Origin: Triparma columacea
Lineage: Eukaryota > Sar > Bolidophyceae > Parmales > Triparmaceae
Reading direction: 5' to 3'
DNA: 64,000 nt
Assembly: GCA_030267965.1 (NCBI GenBank)
Contig: BRYA01000171.1
Coordinates: 26,846-90,845, forward strand
A program made the translations under genes and the position numbers. Positions 22,401-34,487 of the stretch are shown here, one piece after another. The stretch's first letter is position 1, and each line of letters begins with the position of its first letter. A model generated the notes under the pieces. That model made no database searches. It was not told the origin of the DNA and saw only the letters and a program-made list of their open reading frames with translations.

Positions 22401-25400
22401 GCGAGTGTTGGTACCACGTGGGGGAGGAGTGCGTCGGGTTCAACGAGAAGCAAGCCACGGAGAGGAAGGACAAGTGGAACTGCCATATCTGCGAGAGGAA
22501 GTTGCGAGGGGAGAATAGAATCGAAAACCTTTATCCTGACGATAGCAATGACGACGGCAATGATGATGGTGATGGCGACAATAAAGGCAATTCCGTCGCA
22601 ACTTCAGTCACAGCACCGTGGGGTTACGACTCTGATGGCGATCCAATGACCGAGTACCAGAGGATGCGCCACGACAAGATTCAGAGAAACAAAGCTCACT
22701 TGGAGGGGCTAGGTTTGAATAAGGTGAAGGACGCACTCAAAGCTATGAGCTCGCCATCCCCTCGGGTCCCGTACACAAGTGCCGAGAAGAACTGCATCAA
22801 ATACGCCGCCTCAACCTTTGACACCAGGTATCCTCATATGACAACCTCGAAGCGATGGGAAAACGTTCTCGCAACGTACCCCGACATATTTCAGAACAGC
22901 CGATCTGCCATCTCCCTCCAGAACCAGTACAAGAAAATGCTGACGAAGGTTGGCGGACAGGCGAGGAAACTTCTTTGCGTTCATCCCTCTAAGTTCGAGC
23001 AGCATACAAGCGAAGCGCCCAAGCAGACGGAGCAACCTCGTCAGAGATCAATGTCACTTACGAGCACGAGCACAAACACGCCAAGAAGTGGGGGGTCTAG
23101 GGGGAAGTCTCCTCACTTTAGGGCTTACACAAGTGCCGAGAGGAATGCCATCAAGTACTTCGCTCCAACCTTTGACAACCCTAACCCCCCTACAAGCAGA
23201 GATAACGTGGCGAATTGGGAAAACGTTATCTCGATGTACCCAGATGTATTCCACAAAGCACGAACGGGCAGTTCCATTTCACAACAAGTCAGCAACCCCA
23301 AAACGCAGGAGGCTCCTGGTGTTCATCCTTCCAAATTCGAGCAACACGGAAACGAAGCGCCGAAGCAGACGGAGCAACCTCGCCCAAGTCCGACATCACC
23401 ACCGCAAATCATCAAGAGGTCAAGTGAGAATCCGTTCGACCCCAGGCTTAGCGACATGACGACGCTTTCGGAGGGCGTCCCAGCCCAGCATGAGAAGCGA
23501 CACAAAGAAGCCCCGCCTCCCCTCTCATTGCCCCAGACTCCTCTTTCGGCGTCGCAGCCTGCGACCCAAACACCATCAAAGCCTCCCCGTGTGGTCGGTT
23601 TCCCCCCGCCGAGATCGACGCAGACAAAAGTCACCCCGGCTCCCGCCCCCGCTCCCACTCCATCCCCCCTAAATCCCCAGCCAACTCGTGAGACATCAAC
23701 TCCCAAGACGACGGCCACCGCAGCTACCACCACTGGCACCTCCAAACCGAAAACCCCAACCCAAGAAGCTAACTACCGTATGACCCACTCCACGGACCCC
23801 GTGAAGCCCAACGACCATTACCTCGAAGTCTGGGATAAGTGCCGTGCGACCGGCTGGTTTTGGAAGAACCCCAAGGCCACCAAGGGCGGTCTGGAGTCTC
23901 AAAACTACAACTACTTCCTCCCAAATTCCCGCAACTACAAGCAAGGTGCAGAGATTGGGGTAGACTATGTGGAGGGGGACGAGGGAGTCAAGAAATTCGC
24001 GAAGACGCACTGGGGGTGGATCGAGGGTTTGGCGGAGAAGGAGATCGAAGAGTACGACAATCAGACGAAGAGCGAGAGGGTGAGGGAGGGGGACTTCACC
24101 TCGCCAAAATTGCTTGTGACGCCTCGAAAACCGCCAACGGACCGCAGCGAGAGGGTGAGGGAGGGGGACTTCACCTCGCCAAAATTGCTTGTGACGCCTC
24201 GAAAACCGCCAACGGACCGCACAGATGTCGACACAGAGGAACAAGGTCTCCCTCCACCCAGGTCCAAGTTTCACCAGTGGCAATACAAACACACTGCCGA
24301 GAAAGTTTCGCCATCCGATCACGGCTTCCCTCCCTCTGTCACCATATACGTCGCTAAAGCCAGTGGAAATCGCTACTTCATCATACTAGAAGATGGCGCG
24401 GAGTATCAAAGTGTGAAGCAAGCACGCAACCACCTGAACTTGTTGTCCCCAGGACGGACGGAAATAGATATGGATCCTGGCACAGACGATCTTCCCAAAT
24501 TTTCTGAGCGGTACAAAATGTGGGCACGCAAAAAGACAGACATCGAAAGACTAGAGCCAACGAAATTCGGATTCCCGCCGAAGACAATCGTTATGAAGGA
24601 TACTTCTGGAAGAAACGCCGCACACTTCGTCATCGGAGTAGATGGAGTAGAATTTACCAATCTGAAGGAGGCTCATGCGCATTTCTCACTGAAAGAGGTG
24701 CCAGAGGTTGTGTCGACAGTAGGGCAAACGGTCCTACATCCCGACCATGGACAAGGAGTTGTGACTGGTTTCAACAAAGGTTGGACGAGTGTTAGGTTTT
24801 CGTCGGGCTCGGAGTCGAGTCAACAAAGCACTCCCTGTCGGAAGAAAGACCTAAGCCTAAGTTTGACACCCCCTTCCTCTTCCATCCATCCGACGCCCTT
24901 TCCTCCATCCAAATTCGACAAGTGGGTTTGGAAGGACATCGCAAAGAAAGTACCCCCATCTTCGTACGGCTTCCCTCGCTCTGTCACCTGTTACGTCGCC
25001 TGCAAAGAGGGGGGTAAGAAGCACTTCTTCATCAGAACAGCAGATGGGGCGGAATTTTATACTCTCAAAAATGCCCGCGCCCACATATCGGTCGACAACA
25101 TCACATGCGGAGTTTGTAAAGCAGGCGACAGGGAAGATGCTTTGATGCTTTGTTCGAACGAACGCTGCGACGCCGCCGTGCACTACGACTGCGTTGGACT
25201 ACGACAGATAATTAGCGGCGATTGGTTCTGTAATGACTGCGCTACCACCACAACCACTACCGCAGCGGAACTTTCTTCAGAATCCTCAAAGCCCATTAAG
25301 GAAGCGCCCGCGCAGACAAAACACCTTCAACAGAGCCCCAAACTACCCACTAGCAAGAGCTCGAGCACGAGCAGGGCTCCCGACCCTGATTTCGACCTTC

Positions 25401-26872
25401 AAAAGCTGTTGCAGAGGCCTTCTATCCGTAGCGTTCCTGGTAGCGAGCTTGGCTGCGACGACACATGGACCTGTGTCGTCGACAAAGTGAAATTCGCATA
25501 CTACCTTCAGTCACCATCCGGGAGGAGGTTCACGAGCAAGAGGAAGGCTGTGGAGCACTTCGAAGAGGAGAACTCGCGTGCTCCGAAGAAGGCCAGACAA
25601 ACCACAAGGAAGACCGGAGGCGACATTGACAGTAGCGCCGATGGTGTGGGAGAGAAAGGAGCGACCAAAGAAAGGGGTGAAGCTGCGGAAGTAACGACAT
25701 CGACGAGTAGCGGGCGCAAAAGCAACAACAACACCGACAAGAAGACAATTTCGAAGGAGAGTGTGTCAATTGGGGAAGAGAGCGGGGGCAGCAACGAGGA
25801 GGGCAACGACAAGAAAAACGGCAAGAAGGACAGTGACAACGACACGGTGTCAGAGGTAGGGCAAACGGTCCTCCATCCCGACCATGGACAAGGAGTTGTG
25901 ACTGGTTTCAACATAGGTTGGACGAGTGTTAGGTTTTCGTCGGGCTCGCAGTCGAGTCAACAAAGCACTCCCTGTCGGAAGAAAGACCTAACCCTAAGTT
26001 TGACACCCCCTTCCTCTTCCATCCATCCGGTTGACGATGACGACGATGCAACCCCGAAAGACTCTTTCGACATTCAAAAGGTATTGCAGAGGCCTTCTAT
26101 CCGTAGCGTTCCTGGTAGCGAACTCGGCTACGACGACACATGGACCTGTGCCGTTGACAAAGTGAGATACACATACTACCTTCAGTCACCATCCGGCAGG
26201 AGGTTCACGAGCAAGAGGAAGGCTGTGGAGCACTTCGAAAAGGAGAACTCGCGTGCTCCGAAGAAGGCCAGACAAACCACAAGGAAGGCCGGAGGCGACA
26301 TTGACAGTAGCGCCGATGGTGCGGGAGAGAAAGGAGCGACCAAGGAAAGGGGTGAAGTTGCGGAAGTAACGACATCGACGAGTAGCGGGCGCAAGAGCAA
26401 CGACAATGATGACGATGACGACAATGCAACCCCGACAGACAAAGGATGGGGAAAATCAACCCAACACCTCGAGGTTGGGGCCCTTGTGGAGCACCCGAAG
26501 CATGGGCAAGGTTCAATCGAGGAGATTGGACCGCTCGTAAAGGTGAAGATCCTGAAGAGGAAGCGCGGGAAGCCCTACAAGTTCACGTGTGAGTCAGGGG
26601 AGTTGAGGTTGCTGCTGCCGGGGGAGCTCGTGGAGGGGCCCGGGGGGGAAGAAAAAGTGGACTTTTGGGAGATCGGTGATTTTGTGACGGCGAGGAAAGT
26701 TGGGCAGGGAACAATCATGAACCTGAAGGAGGACGGGATGGTCGATCTTATGTTGGCGAACGGGGAAGTTGAGACGGTAGCCCTCAAGGACCTCAAGAGC
26801 GTCAACATGCAGAGAACGTTCGTCGGAGACTTGGAGAGCGTAGATAGTAGCAGCGGCAGTCAGCAGTGCTGA
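19429..26872 (+). CDS. Large chromatin-reader-like protein (PHD, Myb-like, MBD-like, SH3-like repeats)
   Basis: Five exons (19429-19645, 19762-19898, 20031-20236, 20303-20477, 20597-26872) join in phase to 2336 residues. There are two PHD fingers (~815-879 and ~1747-1792) with full Cys/His sets. A Myb/SANT-like repeat occurs three times (~441-521, ~969-1049 and a degenerate ~1087-1162). Six segments resemble methyl-CpG-binding domains, including near-identical copies with Y-Y-L-Q-S-P-S-G-R-R-F. Four small SH3/KOW-like units contain H-P-D-H-G-Q-G or a variant. A W-D-K-C-R-A-T-G-W-F-W-K-N-P segment lies near 1320. Linkers are Lys/Ser/Pro-rich. This suggests a nuclear protein reading histone tails and perhaps methylated DNA; no enzyme domain is seen. 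Several segments are recent internal duplications. Confidence 0.75.
24071..24220 (+). repeat. Perfect 75-bp tandem duplication inside the chromatin-reader gene
   Basis: Two adjacent copies of a 75-bp unit (25 codons, starting S-E-R-V-R-E-G-D-F-T) are identical at the nucleotide level as far as I can read, so the frame is kept. A copy this exact is either very recent or an assembly artefact. Confidence 0.9.
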
Positions 26873-26990
26873 GGATGGGAGGGAATAGGCGGAGGGGGGA
26901 AGGGAGAAGTGAAATATGAAATGATGATGGTAGAAAGTAAAGCTTTTTTCTATCTATTGCTCCTCTGCTTGTCCTTCTCGTTCCATCTCT

Positions 26991-27686
26991 TCAGTGCCCA
27001 TCCAGCCATTTGGTGACCTTCTTGAATATGACGTCGCTCGTCTCCCCGTCGAACCCCTGCAGGATGCCCTTCTCGCTATAGTAGTCGTTGAGGGGCTTGG
27101 TCATCTCATCGTACGTCTCGAGCCTCTTCAGGACGGACTCAGGCTTGTCGTCGTCTCTCTGAATGAGGTCCTCCCCGGTGTCATCGCACTTCCCGTGTAC
27201 CTTGGGGGGCTGGTAGCTGTAGCTGTAGACCCTGTTAGTGGAGGGGGAGAGCCACCTGTCGCTAGTCCTCTCCACGATTACAGAGTTGGGGATGTCCAGG
27301 GAGATGACGTGCTCCACTGGAACGACCGCATCCAGGGCAACGGCCTGGGGCATAGTGCGGGGGAAGCCGTCGAGGAGGAGGTGCTTGGGGGGGCTGGGGA
27401 GGGAGGAGATGGAGGTGGAGACAAGGTCGACCATCAAATCATCGGGGAGGAGACCACCGGACTCCATTATTCCCTTGGCCTTGAGGCCGATCTCACTCCC
27501 CTTGTTCACTTCCTCGCGGAGGATGTCGCCAGTTGAGATGTGGACAAACCCCTCATGTGATGCCAATATCTTTTTCGAGATTGTTCCCTTTCCTCCCCCG
27601 GGCTTTCCCAGAATAAGATACGTCGCATGGCGGACATTCTTAGCCAACGGAATCTTTGAGCCGAGTGCGCGGATTGAAGAAATCAT
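26991..27686 (-). CDS. Adenylate kinase family, mitochondrial type (AK3-like)
   Basis: This protein of 231 residues interconverts adenine (or guanine) nucleotides with AMP. The ATG at 27686 gives an N-terminus rich in Ser, Arg, Lys and Ala without acidic residues (~1-22), a likely mitochondrial presequence. The P-loop is G-K-P-G-G-G-K-G-T (27-35). The AMP-binding segment has S-T-G-D-I-L-R-E-E, and L-L-D-G-F-P-R-T is the classic adenylate-kinase signature. A medium-length LID (Y-S-Y-Q-P-P-K ... G-E-D-L-I-Q-R-D-D-D-K) lacks the zinc Cys quartet. The order and LID fit AK2/AK3-type enzymes; AMP versus GTP preference cannot be told. Convergent with the chromatin-reader gene (118 bp) and divergent from SEC31 (210 bp). 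Confidence 0.92.
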   Translation of the reverse strand: MISSIRALGSKIPLAKNVRHATYLILGKPGGGKGTISKKILASHEGFVHISTGDILREEVNKGSEIGLKAKGIMESGGLLPDDLMVDLVSTSISSLPSPPKHLLLDGFPRTMPQAVALDAVVPVEHVISLDIPNSVIVERTSDRWLSPSTNRVYSYSYQPPKVHGKCDDTGEDLIQRDDDKPESVLKRLETYDEMTKPLNDYYSEKGILQGFDGETSDVIFKKVTKWLDGH

Positions 27687-27896
27687 TCTGTGTGAGAACA
27701 CAGAGGATGTTTGAGGGATTGTGATGGACGCAGAAGTGAAGTTGGTGTTAGATTGGATTCAAAACGAGGAAAAAGTTGCGTAAGGCAAGATGAAAACACA
27801 AAAAGGCACGCAAAGTGTAAAACGAAGCCGCTAGACACGCTCAAGAAGAGCCCCACCTTTTTTTTGTTGAGAAGCAGTCAAAAAATCTTTGTGATC

Positions 27897-30800
27897 ATGC
27901 CGCTTCGCGAGATCAATAACTTGGCTGGTCTCCTTGCATGGAGCCCAATTGGAAGCAGCGATTTACGAAGTGTAGTGGCCGTGGGCACAAAAGGTGAGGT
28001 TTGAAGGGCAGAAAAGGCCCCATAAGATGCCCGCGGGCAAGGACTTGGGGATGTCATTTCCTACCCACAGGAGCGCACTTGACTTGATTCGTACAAGAAC
28101 TTAGATAGTTAGGCCACTACCTACGTCAGTTTCTCTACTAGCTATCTATTAAAAAAGCAAAAAAGCGAGAAAATCTAAAATGATCAAACGATCGTCGAAC
28201 GCCCCCCTGAGAAATCAAAATTAGACCATCAATATGCTGCCCAGAAAGCATTTTTATCCCGGACCTCACTGGAATACTCATGTTAAATCAATAACTCCCC
28301 CCATTACTTACCATTTCCCTTCTCCCTCACCTTTTCCCCCCTCCCCCTCCCCCCCCCCCGTAGACTCTGGATCGATAGGCTTTGACGACTACGGAGGCGA
28401 CCTCGAGCTGTACGACCTATGTCTCAACCAGGGAACCTCTTCCTCCACCCCCGAGGTGAAATCCCTGGGCAGTGTGAAAACCTCGTCTAGATTCGCCTCC
28501 ATCTCCTGGAGTCCAATGACCAGCAAGCAGCAGGAGTTCCCCATGGGACTCATTGCAGGTGGGATGCTCGACGGTACGGTGAACATCTGGGACCCTGCCC
28601 GGTTGGCCAACGGTCACGAGCAGCCCCAGCTCACCAGCATCAACAAGCACACAGGGGGTGCCGTGGCTGGCCTTCAGTTTAACCCCCATCCCGCCAGTAG
28701 CCACCTCCTGGCTAGTGGAGGCAGTGACGGGGAGGTCTATATTATGTCGCTCGAGAACCCCCAGACCCCCAACGTCTTTGTCCCTGCCCCCCCCCCCAAC
28801 CAGACGAAGCACACTGGCGAGATCTCCAAGATCGCTTGGAACACGCAGGTCGCTCACATTGTGGCCTCGGCGTCCAACAACGGGAGCGCGATCGTCTGGG
28901 ACTTGAGGCAGAAGAAGCCCTGGTGCGAGCTGAGGGAGGCCAACAGGTCCCCCATTAGCGACATTTGCTGGAACCCCACCGAGGGCCTCCACTTGATCAC
29001 TGCCTCCAGCGACGACGCCAACCCAGTCGTGAAGCTTTGGGACCTCCGCGCCTCCACCACCATGCCCCTCGCCACCCTCCAGGGCCACACCCAGGGTATT
29101 CTCGGGGTTAGCTGGTGCCCCCATGACCCGAGGCTGCTCATGAGCACAGGGAAGGACAACAAGACCATAATGTGGGACCTCTTCAGCTTGAAGGCCATCG
29201 CCGAGCTCCCCAGCGGGGTAGAGGCAGAGGCCGCACCATCTGGAGGAAACGCGAACAGCATCGGAGGGGGGGCGTTCGGGGGCATGGGAGCGAGCCAACA
29301 GAAGAGGTACGACATACAGTGGTCGCCGCATTGCCGGGGGGTGCTAGCGACGTGCTCGTTTGACAGGAAGGTCCAGGCGCACTCGGTCGTAGGGGCGGGG
29401 CAGGCGTCTGGGAAGGCGCCGAAGTGGCTCCAGAGGCCGGCGGGCGTTACCACGGGGTTCGGGGGGAAGATCGTTAAGTTTAACTCCGCCCTCAAGACAG
29501 GAGTAGCTATCGAAAGGATGGTAGAGGAGGTGAGAATGGATGAGAAGTGAAAATATGTCGCAACGAGGAACGAAGCGACGACATTAATGCACTACAGAAC
29601 CTTCCCGCTCGCCGCTCAATTCTTACCTATTAATGCAACCTTCGCTCATCTCTTCGCTCTTCGCTCACCACAGCCCGTCCTCAAGGCGGCGAGTGAATAC
29701 TTCGAGGGCATGATGGCCAACAAGGACTACAAGGGATTCTGCGAGACCAAGATCGCAAACTCACAGAGCGAGAAGGAGAGGCAGGTTTGGGGTTTTATGA
29801 GCCTCATCTTCGAGAATAACGCACGGGAGCAGCTCGTTCAGTACCTTGGGTTCGACTCAGAGGCCATCAGTAGGATCGCCACCGAGCTTGACCCTTCATC
29901 GGACATATCGGGCGGGATTAAGGAGAGCAAGATGGGAAAAATGGCTGAGGACGCAGTGTCCAAGGCCCTACTCGTAGGAAACTTCGAGGCGGCGGTCGAG
30001 TGCTGCGTCAAGAACGGGCAGCTGGCTGACGCGCTCATCTTGAGCAGCTGCGGGGGGGTAGAATTGTGGCAGAAGGCCCAGGCAATGTACTTTGAGCGGG
30101 AGGCCTCGTCCAGGCCCTATTTGAACATCGTCAACGCGGTCATTAACAACACGCTCTCGGACCTGGTGGGAAAATCTGATCTTAGCAATTGGCGAGAGAC
30201 CCTCGCCATCCTTAGCACCTACGGCAAGAGCGAGGAGTTCCCAGGTCTGTGCGAAGCGCTCGGGGCTCGTCTGCAGGAGGCCGGCGACATGGACTCTGCG
30301 ACCCTGTGCTTCATGTCTGCCCTGAATATCCCGAAAACTGTGGCCTTCTGGAAGGCCGAGCTCGACCAGGCCCTCGGAATGGGGGACAATATCATGGCCC
30401 TGCACACCTTCATCGAGAAGGTCACGGTCTTCAGCCAGATGCAGGCAGGGTTCACTTTCCCCGAGGACGTGCAGGAGATGTTTACCCAGTATGCGGAGGC
30501 CTTGGCGAACCAGGGCTTGGGCACCATTGCAATGAAATATGCTACCAGCCAGAGCCAAGACTGCGCGGAGCTTAGGGACAGGCTCTGGAACGGCGCCGAC
30601 GACAAGAGGGCGGCCGGGAGGCAGCCGGGGTTCCCGTGGGGGAAGGTGAATGTGGGGATTAGCCCGGCGGCCGGAGGAGTCGCGAAACCGGTGGCACAGC
30701 AGCAGCAGGGAGGGGGGGGATATGGGCAAGGGCAGGCACAGGGGGGGTATGGACAGCAGCAACAACGGGTGCAGCAGCAGCAGCAGCAACAGCCGCAGCA

Positions 30801-31629
30801 GCAGCAGCAGCAGGTTCAACAACAACACCAACACCACAATCAACAACAAACTCAACAACAACAGCAGCCCCAGACCAATCCCGCCAACCACGGCCTCCCG
30901 CCTGGGTGGCTCGCCATGCAAGACCCAGGAAGTGGGCGGACTTACTACGCGAACCAGCAGACTGGTGCTACCACATGGGACCCCCCTCCCATGCCTATCC
31001 CTGCCGCCCCGGTGCCCCAACCCAAAGTTATGCAACCCCCCAATCCATCCCAACAGGCCAACTTATCCACCCCGACAAAACCAACCTTCAGCAGCCAGAA
31101 CCTCGCAAACAAGTACGGAGACGGCTTCGTATCCTCCGCCTCCAACCCAGAGCTCGCAGCACAGTACGGGAACATCGGTACAGCCAACCCTTACAACGGA
31201 GCGGCTAGGCCCGCGGGCGCCAACGTGGCGGGGAGCAGCACCGGCACACCACACCAGGTCCCTACGCAGGCCACCGCAGAACCTGTGCCGCAGGTACAGG
31301 AGATTCCCCCGGAGCTCATGACTGTGGTGAACGGTCTGAAGGGGCTTATTGGGTCGCTCGAGGGGGCACAGCTCGCCATGCCTGAGAGGAAGCAACTGGG
31401 GGAGATCAGCAAGGGGTGCGAGATCCTCTTCGTTAAGCTCGCCACTCCTAACGCCATAGACCCTGACACGGCGGAGAAGCTGCAGACGCTAGTTGCTGCA
31501 CTGCAAAACAGAGACTACGCCACGGCCGGGAACATGAGCACGCTTTTAGCTAATAGCGTCTGGAGACAGCACAAGGACTTTTTGAAGGGGATCAAGTACC
31601 TGATACAGTTGGCGGGGAAGAAACTGTAG
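27897..31629 (+). CDS. SEC31: COPII outer coat protein SEC31
   Basis: Exons 27897-27993, 28364-29529 and 29674-31629 encode 1072 residues; introns are 370 and 144 nt. SEC31 pairs with SEC13 to form the outer cage of ER-exit vesicles. The first exon matches the SEC31 start (L-R-E-I-N-N, L-A-W-S-P). WD40 repeats fill ~20-390, with clear W-D-L and W-D-P ends. The helical ACE1-type domain follows from ~425 (W-G-F-M-S-L-I-F-E). A Gln-rich tract (~780-817) precedes a complete WW domain (~827-860; L-P-P-G-W ... Y-Y-A-N ... T-T-W-D-P-P). A Pro-rich stretch and the conserved SEC31 C-terminal helical domain (~960-1072) end it. The WW domain is unusual for SEC31. Confidence 0.93.
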
Positions 31630-31849
31630 AGAGAGCGGGGGACGAGGAGTTGACTGGTGGGATTAACAAGAAGCTAAAGCAACGACCTTTAAACAAAAAC
31701 AGTAGAGTGCTTCGTTTCTCTCTACACAACATAACATCCTTTATTTAGTTTATCACCCCTCACTCCACAAACAGAAAACCACCCTCTTATACCCCCCCCC
31801 GACCCCATTCATCCCTGACTACGCTTGCACTGTCTTTGTTTCGTTTGGG

Positions 31850-31867
31850 TGGATATTATGATATCCA
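31850..31867 (-). terminator. Histone H2A 3' hairpin
   Basis: Read on the minus strand, 74 nt past the H2A stop: TGGATAT, loop CATA, ATATCCA, followed by ACCCAAAC and AAACAAAGA. It shares position, 4-nt loop and flanks with the hairpins of the other three histone genes, but has different stem bases that keep pairing. Confidence 0.75.
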
Positions 31868-31940
31868 GTTTGGTTATTTTTTATGGTATTTTTGTTTATA
31901 TTTCACGAACGTCAACGCTCAAAGCAGCAAGAGTAAATAT

Positions 31941-32496
31941 TTACTCGGACTTCTTGGGGAGAAGGACGGCGTGGATGTTGGGGAGGACACCTCCGGCAGC
32001 GATGGTGACTCCGCCGAGGAGCTTGTTGAGTTCCTCGTCGTTCTTGACAGCAAGAGTGATGTGCCTGGGGATGATCCTGGACTTCTTGTTGTCGCGGGCG
32101 GCGTTTCCAGCGAGCTCGAGGATCTCAGCGGTAAGGTACTCGAGGACGGCGGCGCAGTAGACTCCGGCTCCGACTCCAACACGCTTGGCGTATCCACCCT
32201 GCTTGAGGTACCTGGCAACACGAGCGACGGGGAACGCAAGTCCAGCCTTTGAGGAGGAGCTCACACTCTTTCCACTTCCACGGCCTCCCTTTCCTTTTCC
32301 TTTTCCTGCGATAGGATGGAAGATGAGAGTGAGTAATTTGGTGGAAAGGCTCAAAATTCGTTGGTGAGAAGAGGTCGACTCGTGCCGATGATGAAAAATG
32401 AACCTTAAAGCATCATCGTAGAAATAAAATGTTATATTTGCGTATATGATAGTACTAAGAGAGTCTAAGAAACAATTTGGACGACGTACCTGACAT
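31941..32496 (-). CDS. Histone H2A
   Basis: Two exons, 32490-32496 (ATG-TCA-G) and 31941-32305, encode 123 residues; the 184-nt intron has a GTACGT donor. The histone fold is canonical: [36 protein letters not shown], and [12 protein letters not shown]. Acidic-patch residues are retained. The tail stops at K-K-S-E with no S-Q-E/D motif, so it is not H2A.X. It is the canonical replication-type H2A by context, divergent from H2B and with the shared 3' hairpin. Unusually, the first coding exon is only 7 nt. Confidence 0.97.
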
Positions 32497-32834
32497 GATT
32501 AAGTAGTTTTTTTGTTGATAAAATTGAGGGTCGAACCCCAAAATTCAAGAACCAGAATATTCTGCGACTTCACGGAGCGAACCAGAATATTCTGCGACTT
32601 CACGCGAGATTTGTGTTGCATTCTTATCCTCCGTCTGATCAAAATTAATTATGTAAGTCTTATGCAGAAACATGGTCATAGAGGCGAATCGACCCGCTCT
32701 GTCCTTTCCTTGTGTATCGAAGGTGGCGCGGAGAAGGTTTAATCGCACGCCGTGCGTCTTATGGACTTCAAAAATGTCATCTCACCCCAAGTCTCGATTT
32801 CCCTCCCTTCTTCTCCCCCTGTTTTTGTAGTAAA
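32497..32834. promoter_or_regulatory. Shared H2A/H2B divergent promoter with duplicated palindromic site
   Basis: This is the 338-bp spacer between the divergent starts. A 24-bp unit occurs twice (32551-32574 and 32581-32604), 30 bp apart. Each copy contains the perfect 10-bp palindrome AGAATATTCT, which has the nGAAnnTTCn form of a heat-shock-element half pair, followed by GCGACTTCACG. This is a strong candidate for a factor site controlling both genes. Confidence 0.65.
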
Positions 32835-33185
32835 ATGGCTAAGACTCCCAGCAAGAAATCAGCAAAGGGCGCCAAGAAGGGCGGTGCCACCAAGAAGAAG
32901 AAGAAGAGGACCGAGTCCTACAGCTCCTACATCTACAAGGTGCTCAAGCAGGTCCACCCCGACACTGGAATCTCCAAGAAGGGAATGTCCGTCATGAACT
33001 CTTTCATCAACGACACCTTCGAGCGCATCGCCACTGAGGCCGGAAAGCTCTGCAAGTACTCCAAGAAGGCTACCCTTTCCTCCAGGGAGATTCAGACTGC
33101 CGTCAGGCTCTGCCTTCCCGGGGAGCTCGCCAAGCACGCCGTCAGTGAGGGCACCAAGGCCGTCACCAAGTTCTCCTCCGCTTAA
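32835..33185 (+). CDS. Histone H2B
   Basis: A single exon of 116 residues. The Lys-rich tail is followed by a canonical fold: [29 protein letters not shown], and [19 protein letters not shown] with the usual ubiquitin-acceptor Lys. It is intronless, unlike its partner H2A. The ATG follows AAA, and an in-frame upstream extension exists but would be atypical. Dimerises with H2A in the nucleosome. Confidence 0.98.
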   Translation: MAKTPSKKSAKGAKKGGATKKKKKRTESYSSYIYKVLKQVHPDTGISKKGMSVMNSFINDTFERIATEAGKLCKYSKKATLSSREIQTAVRLCLPGELAKHAVSEGTKAVTKFSSA

Positions 33186-33268
33186 ATGCTTTACAGTGTT
33201 CAAGCGTTGCGGTAACGCGACGTCACGTCTTTCTATAAACAAAAAAAAATCATAAAAATATACAAAAC

Positions 33269-33286
33269 TGGGAATCATAATTCCCA
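33269..33286 (+). terminator. Histone H2B 3' hairpin
   Basis: TGGGAAT, loop CATA, ATTCCCA, 84 nt past the stop. It is preceded by ACAAAAC and followed by ACCCTTAC and AAACAAAGA, the same layout as the other three histone genes. Confidence 0.8.
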
Positions 33287-33584
33287 CCCTTACTAAACAA
33301 AGATCCAATCGGAGGGCGGGATGGGGTGGGGGGGGGGTGATAAATAAGTATAATAAACTGCCTGTTGATGTACGATTCACGCGCTAAAACTTATTCTTAC
33401 AGGTTGTAAAAACCTATCATGACAAAACCCTTCTCGGTCAACACCCACTTTCCTGCGATACCGTAAAAGAAGAGCCGTTCCATCGTAGTGCAACAATAAC
33501 AACTTAGTTTGAATCCTCCCCTCCTATCCCCGACCACTTTCAACCACGTGTGTAGCATCTGTATCTGTCTTTGTTTGGTATGGG

Positions 33585-33602
33585 TGGGAATAATGATTCC
33601 CA
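33585..33602 (-). terminator. Histone H4 3' hairpin
   Basis: On the minus strand, TGGGAAT, loop CATT, ATTCCCA, about 87 nt past the H4 stop. It is preceded by ACAAAAC and followed by ACCCATAC and AAACAAAGA. Confidence 0.8.
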
Positions 33603-33688
33603 GTTTTGTTTATTTTTCTGGTATTTTTTTGTTTTATAAGTTGTGTACGAAGTACGAAAGTCAAATCGTCGCGCAGAAGCGAGAGTAT

Positions 33689-34186
<498 letters not shown>

Positions 34187-34487
34187 AGTTGATTAGTTAG
34201 TGTTTTGGTTTTGGGACCCAAATCACACGCTGCCCATTTTGACTTGGTCTCAATGTTGCGGGAGATCAGGGCCCCTGTGTGAAAAAGGGCAAAAAATGTC
34301 TTCCTCTTCGTTCCAATTTTTTCCCGTCCAATCTGAGCGAGACATGCAAACATAGGAGGGGCGGGAGAGATACCCGAACGTACCAGACATAGTTGATTAG
34401 ATTGTATTTTGGTTTTGGACCCAAATCACACACTGCCCATTTTCTTGGTCTCAATGTTGCGGGAGATCAGGGCCCCCCTGAGAAAAG

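Noticed and set aside
28417..29331. 304-codon open frame antisense to SEC31
   Set aside because: The WD40 repeats on the + strand are unambiguous; the antisense product has no recognisable features.
32512..32742. Small open frame across the H2A/H2B spacer
   Set aside because: It merely reads through the duplicated palindromic site; no family resemblance.
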